Source: JBFKUL01 sp041635755 (lineage in GTDB: Bacteria; Pseudomonadota; Gammaproteobacteria; Burkholderiales; SG8-39). Taken from it: a DNA stretch of 8,054 bases. Below, piece by piece: positions 1-7,116 of the stretch. Every line of letters starts with the position of its first letter. The first letter of the stretch is position 1. Position numbers and translations under genes: made by a program. The stretch lies in the NCBI GenBank assembly GCA_041635755.1, contig JBFKUL010000125.1:1-8054 (forward strand), written 5' to 3'. Under the pieces are notes generated by a model. The model saw only the letters and a list, made by a program, of their open reading frames with translations. It did not search any database and was not told where the DNA came from.

Positions 1-733
1 GCAGACCGATGTTGCCGCCGCCGGCGATCATCACGCGCTTGACCGGCCGGTCCATGCGACGCAGCTCGCGCAGCACCTGTCGGATATGCTTAGTCGCGGC
101 AAGGCAGAACACCTCGTCTCCGGCCTCGATCACCGTGTCGCCGTCGGGCACGATCGCGCGGTCGCGGCGGAAGATCGCGACGATGCGCGTGTCGATCCCC
201 GGGATGTGCTGGCGCAGCGCCTTGAGCTGCCGCCCGACCAGCGGTCCGCCCATGTAGGCGCGCACCGCCACCAGGCTGACGCGTCCGTCGGCGAAGTCGA
301 GCACCTGCAGCGCCTCGGGGAACTCGACCAGCTTCACGATGTAATCGGTAAGAACCTGCTCGGGGCAGATCGAAAGGTCGACATCGAAGCCGTCCGCCCC
401 CAGCACCATCTCCTCGTCGAGGAAGTCGGTGGCGCGGATGCGCGCGATGCGCCGCGGCACGTTGAAGCGGCGCGCGGCGAGCTTGCAGGCCACCAGATTG
501 GTCTCGTCGCGTTGCGTGACCGCGATGACCAGATCGGCATCCGCGGCGCCTGCCTCGGCCAGCACCGACGGATGCGCGGCGCTGCCAAGCACCGTGCGCA
601 GATCCAGTCGATCCTGCAGCAGCTGCAGGCGCTGCGGGTCGATATCGACGACGGTGAGATCGTTCTGCTCGGAGACCAGGCTTTCGGCGACCGACGCGCC
701 GACCTGACCTGCACCGAGAATGATGATCTTCAC
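1..733 (-). CDS. trkA: Trk potassium uptake system, NAD-binding regulatory subunit TrkA (5' part; 3' end outside window)
   Basis: TrkA is the cytoplasmic, nucleotide-binding gating subunit of the Trk/Ktr potassium uptake system and works with the membrane channel TrkH. The 244 visible residues cover a first RCK-N Rossmann domain (GAGQVG at residues 7-12, acidic cluster VVDID near 28-32), its RCK-C part (about 135-225), and the first glycine loop of a second Rossmann domain (GGGNIG at 238-243) just before the window edge. TrkA proteins of this type are about 458 residues, so roughly half is present. I chose the GTG at 731-733 because translation from it begins MKIIILGAGQVG, matching the E. coli N-terminus as I recall it, and because AGGGGAG lies 9 bases upstream (743-749 on the complement). 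It follows ntrX after 69 bases. In many Betaproteobacteria trkH follows trkA, but that would lie outside this window. The assignment is very secure. Confidence 0.95.
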   Translation of the reverse strand, partial: MKIIILGAGQVGASVAESLVSEQNDLTVVDIDPQRLQLLQDRLDLRTVLGSAAHPSVLAEAGAADADLVIAVTQRDETNLVACKLAARRFNVPRRIARIRATDFLDEEMVLGADGFDVDLSICPEQVLTDYIVKLVEFPEALQVLDFADGRVSLVAVRAYMGGPLVGRQLKALRQHIPGIDTRIVAIFRRDRAIVPDGDTVIEAGDEVFCLAATKHIRQVLRELRRMDRPVKRVMIAGGGNIGL

Positions 734-794
734 GCGACGCAGCTCCCCTACGGAAAGCGCGACATTCTAGACCCTTTTGCGGCGCGCGACCCGC

Positions 795-804
795 GACGCG
801 CGTC
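795..804. repeat. 10-bp perfect palindrome overlapping the ntrX stop codon
   Basis: GACGCGCGTC is a perfect 10-base palindrome that includes two bases of the ntrX TGA stop. On the minus-strand transcript it is followed by more GC-rich self-complementary sequence (down to about 780), so a stable structure could form between ntrX and trkA. There is no U-tract after it, so it does not look like an intrinsic terminator. A CG-rich palindrome of this length can also arise by chance in such GC-rich DNA. Confidence 0.3.
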
Positions 805-2050
805 AGCTCTCTTCGCGACGACCGACCGGCAGGCCAAGGGCTTTGAGCTTGCGATAAAGATGCGTTCGTTCGAGACCGGCATGCTCGGCGACGCGGGACA
901 TGCTGCCGTTCTCCCGCCGCAGAAGGTGCTCGAAGTACATTCGCTCGAAGGCCTCCCGCGCATCGCGGTAGGGGCGGTCGAGCCCGAGCTCGGCTGGCGC
1001 CTCGGGTGCGGCGCGCGCTGCAAGCACTCGTTCCACGTCCTCAAGGGTGATTTCCTCCTCGAGTGCGGTAAGTGCGAGATCCTTGACCACCCCCTCAAGT
1101 TCGGCGAAGTTCCCTGGCCAAGGATGATGACGCAACCCGTTTTGCGCGGCAATCGACAGCCGGCGCGGCGGGCAGGCGCGCGTCTCCACCAGCAGTGCCA
1201 GCATCAAAGCCGCGAGATCGGGCACATCCTCCGCAAACTCGCGCAGCGCCGGAAGCTTCAGGGTGAGCTGCGACAGGCGTGCGGCGAGCTCCGCGTCGAA
1301 CTCGTGCTTTTCCACGAGCGTCTTCTCGTCGACCGCCGAGAAAGAAACGATGCGGACCTTGTGCTTGTCGGCGCGCGTCAGCATGAACTCGAGGTTGCGC
1401 TGCTCGCCGCGCCCGAGCCGTGTCAGGTCGGGCACCAGCAGGATGCCGCCGGCGGCGCGCGAAAGCAGCTCGGACGTCGGCTCGCTCAGCAGTTCGTTGC
1501 CGGCGAGAAATGGCGCGCCAGGTGCCGCAAGCAGGCAGGCGAACAGCTCCGGCCGCATGCCGCGCTCGCCGCGCAGCATCAGCGGCGCGCCCGATTGTGC
1601 GAGCTGTGCAAGTCGCTTCTTGGCATCCGCGAGCGTGCTTGACCGTCCGAGCGCTGCGAGCGACAGCTGCGCCGGCGCCGCCATCTCGTGGTTGCGCAAC
1701 GCGCGCTTGACCGTGACCAGCAGCCGCTGCAGGGCGATCGGCTTCTCGAGAAAATCAAGCGCCCCGATCCGCGTCGCCTCTACCGCGGTCTCAATCGTGC
1801 CGTGACCCGACATCATGACGACCGGCATCGTGAGCTGTCCGCCGGCAGCCCATTCCTTGAGCAGCGTAATGCCGTCCGTATCGGGCATCCAGATATCGAG
1901 CAGCACCAGATCGGGGCGCTGGTGCTCGCGGCTGCGCCGCGCGGCGCCCGCATTCTCGGCGAGCAGTACCTGGTGGCCCTCGTCCGACAGGATCTCGGAC
2001 AGCAGCTCGCGGATGCCGACCTCGTCGTCTACCACTAGGATTTGCGCCAT
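803..2050 (-). CDS. ntrX: NtrX-type response regulator with degenerate AAA+ domain
   Basis: This is the response regulator partner of NtrY (415 residues), a cytoplasmic DNA-binding protein. The receiver domain (about 1-120) is intact: acidic pair D8/D9, phospho-acceptor D52 in LLDIWMPDTDG, S81 and K103. The C-terminus (about 365-408) is a Fis-type helix-turn-helix with RVAEHAGLERTHLYRKLKAL. Between them lies a shortened relic of a sigma-54-activator AAA+ domain. The Walker A position reads GERGMRPE (161-168) with no lysine. Walker B reads GGILLVPD (201-208) without the usual Asp-Glu. The segment that normally carries GAFTGA is missing. WPGNFAELE (311-319) has Ala where the sensor II Arg normally sits. 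The frame is unbroken and both flanking domains are well preserved, so this is not a frameshifted pseudogene. The ATG start has GAGGA 4 bases upstream and lies 7 bases after the ntrY stop. I infer sigma-54-independent repression or activation; targets cannot be read here. Confidence 0.9.
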   Translation of the reverse strand: MAQILVVDDEVGIRELLSEILSDEGHQVLLAENAGAARRSREHQRPDLVLLDIWMPDTDGITLLKEWAAGGQLTMPVVMMSGHGTIETAVEATRIGALDFLEKPIALQRLLVTVKRALRNHEMAAPAQLSLAALGRSSTLADAKKRLAQLAQSGAPLMLRGERGMRPELFACLLAAPGAPFLAGNELLSEPTSELLSRAAGGILLVPDLTRLGRGEQRNLEFMLTRADKHKVRIVSFSAVDEKTLVEKHEFDAELAARLSQLTLKLPALREFAEDVPDLAALMLALLVETRACPPRRLSIAAQNGLRHHPWPGNFAELEGVVKDLALTALEEEITLEDVERVLAARAAPEAPAELGLDRPYRDAREAFERMYFEHLLRRENGSMSRVAEHAGLERTHLYRKLKALGLPVGRREES

Positions 2051-2054
2051 GGCA

Positions 2055-2059
2055 TCCTC
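2055..2059 (-). promoter_or_regulatory. Ribosome binding site of ntrX inside the ntrY stop region
   Basis: The complement reads TGAGGATGCCATG: the GAGGA motif overlaps the ntrY TGA stop and sits 4 bases before the ntrX ATG. This supports the chosen start and suggests that ntrX is translated in step with ntrY. Confidence 0.6.
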
Positions 2060-4199
2060 AGGCCGCCTTGACCGCGGCGCCGTCGCCGCTCATCAAAGGC
2101 AGCAGCACCCTGACCGAGGCGCCGCGCTCGGGCCGGTTCTCGATGGTGACCTCGCCGTGGTGCTCGTCGACGATCTTCTTTACGATCGCGAGGCCCAGAC
2201 CGGTGCCCTTGGGCTTGGTGGTCACGTAGGGTTCGAACACGCGGGCCATCATCTCCTCGGGGAAGCCGCCGCCGTTGTCCGAGATCGAGAGGCGCGCGCG
2301 ATCGCCGGCTAGTTCGGTGCGCACCTCGATCGACGCTTCGCCGCCCGCTTGCCGGACATGCTCAAGCGCGTCTTGCGCATTCTGGACCAGATTGTGGATT
2401 ACCTGGCGGATCTGGGCCGAGTCCGCACGCACTGCCGGCAGGTCGCTCGCCAGGCGCTTGCGGATCGGGACGCTCGAATGCTCGTAGAGGGCGAGCACCT
2501 CGGACACCAGACTGTTCAAGTCGAGCCCAGCGAGCTGCGGCGCCGGCAGCCGCGCATAGTCACCGAAATCGTCCACCATCGCCTTCATCGCCGAAACCTG
2601 GTTGACGATGTTCTGCGTAGCGCGCTTGAGCGTCTCCGCGTCGTTTGGCGGCAAGCGCCCGCTAAGCTTCAGCTCGAGGCGCTCGGCCGAGAGCTGGATC
2701 GGCGTCAGGGGGTTCTTGATCTCGTGCGCGAGGCGCCGTGCCACTTCGGCCCAGGCGGTCGCACGCTGCGCCTGGATCAACTGCGTGATGTCATCGAATA
2801 CCAGTACATAGCCGCCTCCGGTCGCCTCGGGTAGCGCCGCGCCGCGGGCAAGAAGCGTCTTGCCCGTACCCTTCAGGCCAAGCTCGAGCTGCCAACGCTC
2901 CGTACCGTGCTCGAGAAACGCGTCACGCACGGATTTCGCGAACGAAGCCGGCACACCGCGCCAGGTCTCGAGCGGCTTGCCCGCCAGCGTACCAAGCTCG
3001 GTGCCGAGGATCGCCTGCGCCCCCTGGTTCGAAATCGAGATTCGCAGTTCCCGGTCGAACACCAGCACGCCTGCGGACAGATTGGCGAGAATGCTTTCGA
3101 GATGCGTCTTGGCGGTCTCGAGGGCGACGCGGTTCGATTCCACCACGCGACGCGCCTCATCGAGCTGGCGCGTCATCGAATTGAACGATTCCGTGAGCAC
3201 GCCAAGTTCGTCGCGGCTGGTGACCGGTGCCTGCCTCGAGAAATCGCCGCGCGCCACGGCCTGCGTGGCCTGCGCCAGGTTTGCGAGCGGCGAGGACAGC
3301 CGATTGGAAAGGATCACCGCGAGCGCCACGGCGACAAACAGCGCCATCAGCAGCGCGAGCGTCAGCGTGACGATGTAGATGCGCTTGAGTCCCTGCCTCG
3401 AGACCGCGAGCTCGCGATAGTCGCGATAGGCGTCCTCCACCGCACCAGCGCTACGCGAGAACGTTTCAGGCACCGTCTGGCGCAGTTGCAGGTAGCGCGA
3501 CTCGTCCCCGAGGGCAAGCGTATTGACCGGGACCACGACGCGTACGGCGAGCGGTTTGCCTGGCGGCGCGTCGACCGCGAGGTAGCTGCGGTTGCTGCGC
3601 GCCTGGCGCAGCGCCTGGGCACCTGGCATGTCGGGAAGGAACTTCGACATGTCCTCGGTGGCGCTCGCGATCAGCGTTCCACTGCCGCTCACCAGCACCG
3701 CGTCCTGCACGCTCGCCTGTTCACGCAGGCGGTTGAGCAGCGACACTTGCTGGCTGGGCGCGCGGTCCGCAAGCTCGAGCGCCATGGCACGCGCCTTACC
3801 ATTCAGCTCGGCCAGCATCTGATCGATCGCGCCCTGACCGAGGCGAATGCCGCCTTCCAGCGCGGCATCGACCTTGACGTCGAACCACGACTCGATGCTC
3901 TTGGTGAGAAATTGCACCGACACGGTGTAGACGAGCAGTCCCGGCGCCAGCGCCATCAACGCGAAAAGTACCAGGAAGCGCAACGTCAGGCGCGATCCGA
4001 ACACCCGGCTGCGGTACTTACGCGCCAGCGCCACGAGCTGCCAGCCGACCAGACCGGCCAGCAGTGCAGCGAGCGCGGCGTTTAACGCCAGCAGAACCGG
4101 ATAGTGCTCCGCAAAGAGCGACGTGTTGGCGCTTGCAGTGGCCAACAGGAACAACAGCACCCCTGCGAGCGCGGCACCGACGATCAAGAGCGCTCTCAT
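2058..4199 (-). CDS. ntrY: NtrY-type membrane sensor histidine kinase
   Basis: This is an inner-membrane sensor kinase that should phosphorylate NtrX. In order, the 713 residues show two N-terminal membrane helices (about 3-22 and 34-57) and a third (about 72-96). A presumably periplasmic sensor segment follows (about 97-273), then a fourth helix (about 274-297). The cytoplasmic part holds a HAMP linker (about 298-350), a PAS-like domain (about 364-475) and the dimerisation/phospho-acceptor helix with H492 in RRLAHEIKNPLTP. The HATPase_c domain has an N-box (HNLVQNAQDAL, about 602-612), a G1 box (DNGGGFP, 641-647) and a G2 region (KGTGLGLAIVKK). All catalytic motifs look intact. The size and layout fit the NtrY family, which is linked to nitrogen, redox or envelope signalling depending on the species. 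The ligand is not evident here. The start ATG shares one base with the TAA stop of the DUF4390 gene (TAATG), pointing to translational coupling. Confidence 0.95.
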   Translation of the reverse strand: MRALLIVGAALAGVLLFLLATASANTSLFAEHYPVLLALNAALAALLAGLVGWQLVALARKYRSRVFGSRLTLRFLVLFALMALAPGLLVYTVSVQFLTKSIESWFDVKVDAALEGGIRLGQGAIDQMLAELNGKARAMALELADRAPSQQVSLLNRLREQASVQDAVLVSGSGTLIASATEDMSKFLPDMPGAQALRQARSNRSYLAVDAPPGKPLAVRVVVPVNTLALGDESRYLQLRQTVPETFSRSAGAVEDAYRDYRELAVSRQGLKRIYIVTLTLALLMALFVAVALAVILSNRLSSPLANLAQATQAVARGDFSRQAPVTSRDELGVLTESFNSMTRQLDEARRVVESNRVALETAKTHLESILANLSAGVLVFDRELRISISNQGAQAILGTELGTLAGKPLETWRGVPASFAKSVRDAFLEHGTERWQLELGLKGTGKTLLARGAALPEATGGGYVLVFDDITQLIQAQRATAWAEVARRLAHEIKNPLTPIQLSAERLELKLSGRLPPNDAETLKRATQNIVNQVSAMKAMVDDFGDYARLPAPQLAGLDLNSLVSEVLALYEHSSVPIRKRLASDLPAVRADSAQIRQVIHNLVQNAQDALEHVRQAGGEASIEVRTELAGDRARLSISDNGGGFPEEMMARVFEPYVTTKPKGTGLGLAIVKKIVDEHHGEVTIENRPERGASVRVLLPLMSGDGAAVKAA

Positions 4200-4816
4200 T
4201 ACTTGGGCGCCTCGACCGGCTCACGGCTCTCGACCGGCGCGGGCGGCTGCTGCGGCGCACGGTACGTGAATCGCCTCCAGGTGGAGTCGAGCTGCCAGTC
4301 GTTGCTGGTGTAGGCGCTGATCTGGATCGGTTTCGGCAGCAGCGCGAGATCGAGGCGCATTCGTACGGCAGCCTCGTAGCGTGCGTCCGACAGCGACACG
4401 GTGCGGTCGACGACCAGCCAGTTATTGACCCGACGCAGCACCGCTAGCGCGCCCTCGAGGGTTTCGAAGTTCTGTTGCAGGAGCCCGGTCGAGAGCCGGT
4501 AATGGCGCGACAGTGCGTGGTAGGTCAGCCGAACCTGCTGGCGCTTGGAGGCCGTGCGCTCGTCAAGCCAGTACCAGCGCGGGCGCGTCAGTTCGAACTC
4601 GATGACGAAGTACAGCGGCACGCCGTTGGCTACAGCGTCGGCAAGCCTGGCGTTGAAATCGAAGACGAACTCGGCGTTCAGCACCAGGCCTTCGTCGGCG
4701 GCGCGCAGGTTCGTCTCGCGTACCTCGATCTCGTTGGCGCGCGCTCCAAATGCGACTGCAGCGGCGAGGGCCAGCATCAGAACTCGGGCGCGGCCAGGCA
4801 TCGACAGTATTGTCAC
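4199..4816 (-). CDS. Secreted DUF4390 family protein
   Basis: This is a 205-residue protein of unknown function. I recognise it as DUF4390 from its position between rsmB and ntrY, its size and its conserved-looking features: WYWLDE (81-86), a tyrosine-rich segment ending YRLSTG (about 96-111), and a C-terminal half containing NDWQLDSTWRRFTYR. It has a clear signal peptide with a hydrophobic core (about 12-22) and a likely cleavage after ARA at residue 27, so it should be periplasmic. The C-tail is proline- and glutamate-rich. The start is a GTG (4814-4816) whose bases overlap the rsmB TGA stop (GTGA). An ATG five codons later (4799-4801) would also leave an intact signal peptide, and neither has a strong Shine-Dalgarno sequence. 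Overlaps on both sides tie it to rsmB and ntrY. Its place directly before a membrane kinase makes a role in envelope sensing plausible, but this is inference. Confidence 0.85.
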   Translation of the reverse strand: MTILSMPGRARVLMLALAAAVAFGARANEIEVRETNLRAADEGLVLNAEFVFDFNARLADAVANGVPLYFVIEFELTRPRWYWLDERTASKRQQVRLTYHALSRHYRLSTGLLQQNFETLEGALAVLRRVNNWLVVDRTVSLSDARYEAAVRMRLDLALLPKPIQISAYTSNDWQLDSTWRRFTYRAPQQPPAPVESREPVEAPK

Positions 4817-6129
4817 GCAGGCTTTTCCAGCAAGGCGAAAAAGAACCCGTCATGCTCGGCGTTCGGCAGTAGCCGTTCCGGCGCCTCCGCGGCAAGCGCG
4901 ACGCGGCGCGCTCCCGGAGTGCGCGCGCAGAACGCATCGACGACGTTCTCGTTTTCCTCGGCAAATACCGAGCAGGTCACGTACAGCAATTTACCACCCG
5001 CGGCGAGGACCCGCCAAAGTGCGTTCAGTATCGACGCCTGGCGCGTCGCAAACCGGGCGACGTCGCTTTCTCGCCTGAGCCACTTGATGTCGGGGTGCCG
5101 ACGCACGACGCCCGAGGCAGTGCAGGGCGCGTCCGCAAGAACGCGATCGAACGGCGTGCCATCCCACCATTTTTCCGGGTCGGTGCAGTCCTCGGATCGG
5201 ATTTCCGCGACCAGCCCGAGTCGCGCGAGCGACTGCCCGACGCGCCTGCAGCGAGCGCGATCGACGTCGAGCGCCGTAAGGGTGACCTGCGCGTATTCCA
5301 GGATATGCGCGCTCTTCCCACCCGGCGCGGCGCATGCATCGAGCACGCGCTGCCCGTCGGCGAGATCGAGAAAGCCAGCGGCGCGCTGCGCCCCTGCGTC
5401 TTGCACCGAGACTTCGCCGTCCCCAAAACCGGGCAGCCGCTCCACCGGCACCGGCTTGTCGAGGAGAAGCGCGGCGCCGTCGAGCGCGCGCGAGGCAATG
5501 CCCACCGCAGCCAAGCGTTCGCCGTAGTGCTCGACGCTGGCTCGCCGGCGATTGACGCGCAGGCACATGGGCGGATGCATGTTGCCTGCCTCGAGCACCT
5601 TTTCCCAGTGCTCCGGAAGATCGCGACGCAGGGCGTCGATCCACCAGCGAGGGTGCTGATAGCGCGCCTCGGGGTCCTGCGCCAACTGAGCCTCGAGCGC
5701 CGGGCGCTCGCGCAGCCACCGACGCAGCAACGCGTTTACGTAGCCGCGCGCGCGCGGCTTGCCGAGCTGCGCACATGCACTCACCGCCTGATCGACGACT
5801 GTGTAATCCGCGTAGCGTCCGCTCTCGAGCGCGTACAGGGCGCACCAGATCAGCGCTTCGATATCGAGCGGCGGGGTGCGATGTTGTGACAGCGCGGTGA
5901 CGATCGCCTGCATGCGGCCGTAGCGGCGCAGCGCCCCGTGGCACAGGTCGAGCACTGCGCCGCGCCCGGCCTCGGGCGGCGTGTCGCCATCGCGCTCGAA
6001 CTCACTCGCCAGACTGCGGCCGGCGGCGACGCGGGCGACGAGCGATGAGGCCGTGCGCAGTGCAGCCGCGAGCGAAGGTGCTTTTCCGGCGAAGCGCTCG
6101 GGCGCCGTCGTGCGCGAGCCTCCTGCCAC
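4813..6129 (-). CDS. rsmB: 16S rRNA (cytosine-967-C5)-methyltransferase RsmB
   Basis: RsmB (438 residues; E. coli homologue about 429) methylates C967 of 16S rRNA using S-adenosylmethionine. The N-terminal third (about 18-140) is the NusB-like RNA-binding domain. The C-terminal part is the methyltransferase, with the cofactor-binding loop DACAAPGGKS (264-273), DAPC (333-336, the cysteine that helps product release) and the catalytic cysteine C386 in YVTCSVFAEEN. The HPDIKWLRR segment (345-353) and the final DGFFFALLEK also match the family. The start is GTG at 6127-6129, 3 bases after the fmt stop, with GGAG about 9 bases upstream inside the fmt 3' end. No other in-frame start lies near. A perfect AGGAGG (6119-6124) sits just inside the coding region but has no start codon at usable distance after it. 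The 3' end overlaps the DUF4390 gene by 4 bases. Confidence 0.96.
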   Translation of the reverse strand: MAGGSRTTAPERFAGKAPSLAAALRTASSLVARVAAGRSLASEFERDGDTPPEAGRGAVLDLCHGALRRYGRMQAIVTALSQHRTPPLDIEALIWCALYALESGRYADYTVVDQAVSACAQLGKPRARGYVNALLRRWLRERPALEAQLAQDPEARYQHPRWWIDALRRDLPEHWEKVLEAGNMHPPMCLRVNRRRASVEHYGERLAAVGIASRALDGAALLLDKPVPVERLPGFGDGEVSVQDAGAQRAAGFLDLADGQRVLDACAAPGGKSAHILEYAQVTLTALDVDRARCRRVGQSLARLGLVAEIRSEDCTDPEKWWDGTPFDRVLADAPCTASGVVRRHPDIKWLRRESDVARFATRQASILNALWRVLAAGGKLLYVTCSVFAEENENVVDAFCARTPGARRVALAAEAPERLLPNAEHDGFFFALLEKPA

Positions 6130-6132
6130 GGT

Positions 6133-7068
6133 TCAGTGCTCCACGCGCGAGAAGCGCTCGCCCGGCGAGAGCGCAAAGCCGCGCAGAAACGCCGCCGCAC
6201 CGAGTCGCTTGCCGCCGGCGCGCTGCAGTTCGTGCACCGCGAGGGCACTCTCGCCACACGCAACAACGATGCTGTCGTGGGACGTTGAGAGAATCGTGCC
6301 AGGATCACCGGCCCCCAGCACTCGCGCAGCGCGCCAGATCTTGATCGTTTCCCCTCGCAGGACCGTCCGCGCCCCCGGTGTTGGCCGAAACGCCCGTACC
6401 GCACGCTCGATTGCAATGGCGCCGCACGACCAGTCGACTGCCGTTTCCGCCTTGTCGATCTTGCGCGCGTAAGTCACGCCCTGCTCGGGCTGTGCGCGCA
6501 CCTTAGCCCTTCCCGTTGCCACGTCTTCCAGCGTGGCTACGAGCAATTCCGCGCCCAGGGCTGCCAAGCGCGTATGCAGACTTCCTGCATCATCGTCCGG
6601 TGCGATCAAAAGGGCCCGCTGGGCGAGCATCGGCCCCGTATCCAGGCCCTCGTCCATCTGCACGATCGTGACGCCGCTCTGCGCGTCCCCCGCCAGCAGC
6701 GCCCGCTGTACCGGCGCAGCCCCGCGCCAGCGCGGCAGGAGCGAGGCATGGATGTTGATCGCCCCGTGCCGCGGCAATGCGAGCACCGCCGATGGAAGGA
6801 TGATGCCGTAGGCTGCCACCACAACCGCGTCGGGCTTGGCGCTTGCGATCTGCGCGAGTACCGAGGGCGCTTTCAGAGTTTCAGGTTGCAGCGTGGCGAT
6901 GCCGCGGGCCGCCGCGAGCTGCTTTACCGGGCTCGCGATTCGACGCATGCCGCGTCCCGACGGCCGGTCGGGCTGCGTCAACGCAAGAGCGACGTCATGC
7001 CCGGCATCGAGCAGCGCCGCCAACGCGACCTCGGCGAACTGCGGCGTGCCGGCAAACACCAGGCGCAT
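6133..7068 (-). CDS. fmt: Methionyl-tRNA formyltransferase
   Basis: Fmt transfers a formyl group from 10-formyl-tetrahydrofolate to methionyl-initiator tRNA, preparing it for bacterial translation initiation. The 311-residue length is normal for the family. The N-terminal catalytic domain begins MRLVFAGTPQFAEVAL. It contains the tRNA-contacting loop TQPDRPSGRGMR (31-42), the catalytic segment INIHASLLPRWRG (104-116, with N105 and H107) and D143 in MDEGLDTGPM. The C-terminal tRNA-binding domain (about 205-300) includes TYARKIDKAE and the RAFRPTPGA segment. The ATG start is set by alignment to the family. No Shine-Dalgarno sequence is visible in the 20 bases before it. The gene lies 48 bases after def, its usual functional partner, and 3 bases before rsmB. 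Confidence 0.97.
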   Translation of the reverse strand: MRLVFAGTPQFAEVALAALLDAGHDVALALTQPDRPSGRGMRRIASPVKQLAAARGIATLQPETLKAPSVLAQIASAKPDAVVVAAYGIILPSAVLALPRHGAINIHASLLPRWRGAAPVQRALLAGDAQSGVTIVQMDEGLDTGPMLAQRALLIAPDDDAGSLHTRLAALGAELLVATLEDVATGRAKVRAQPEQGVTYARKIDKAETAVDWSCGAIAIERAVRAFRPTPGARTVLRGETIKIWRAARVLGAGDPGTILSTSHDSIVVACGESALAVHELQRAGGKRLGAAAFLRGFALSPGERFSRVEH

Positions 7069-7094
7069 TCGAAAAGTGGCCGGGCGATCACCGG

Positions 7095-7110
7095 GGCGCC
7101 GAGCGGCGCC
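7095..7110 (-). repeat. GC-rich stem-loop in the def-fmt intergenic gap
   Basis: GGCGCC occurs twice with four bases (GAGC on the plus strand) between the copies. This gives a 6-bp GC-only stem with a tetraloop in the minus-strand transcript, between the def stop (7117) and the fmt start (7068). There is no U-tract, so termination is unlikely. It could stabilise or tune processing of the def-fmt message, but such repeats are also common by chance in DNA of this composition. Confidence 0.4.
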
Positions 7111-7116
7111 ACCCGG

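Noticed and set aside
780..804. Possible intrinsic terminator after ntrX
   Set aside because: GC-rich self-complementary sequence is present but no run of T follows on the transcript strand, and trkA starts 69 bases later in the same direction with its own Shine-Dalgarno sequence.
86..1642. 518-codon open frame on the plus strand, antisense to trkA and ntrX
   Set aside because: It lies opposite two well-recognised genes and has low-complexity Arg/His/Gln/Leu-rich composition typical of antisense frames in GC-rich DNA, with no recognisable domain or start context.
803..2050. ntrX as a pseudogene because of the broken AAA+ motifs
   Set aside because: The frame is continuous over 415 codons, the receiver and Fis-type domains retain key residues, and the start has a good ribosome binding site. 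Domain degeneration under selection fits better than gene decay.
2907..4085. 392-codon open frame on the plus strand, antisense to ntrY
   Set aside because: It is fully contained within ntrY, its translation is dominated by Arg, His and Gln without domain features, and the minus-strand protein accounts for the sequence.
4475..5527. 350-codon plus-strand open frame across the DUF4390/rsmB junction
   Set aside because: It is antisense to two real genes, has Ser/Arg/Ala-rich shadow composition and no family signature.
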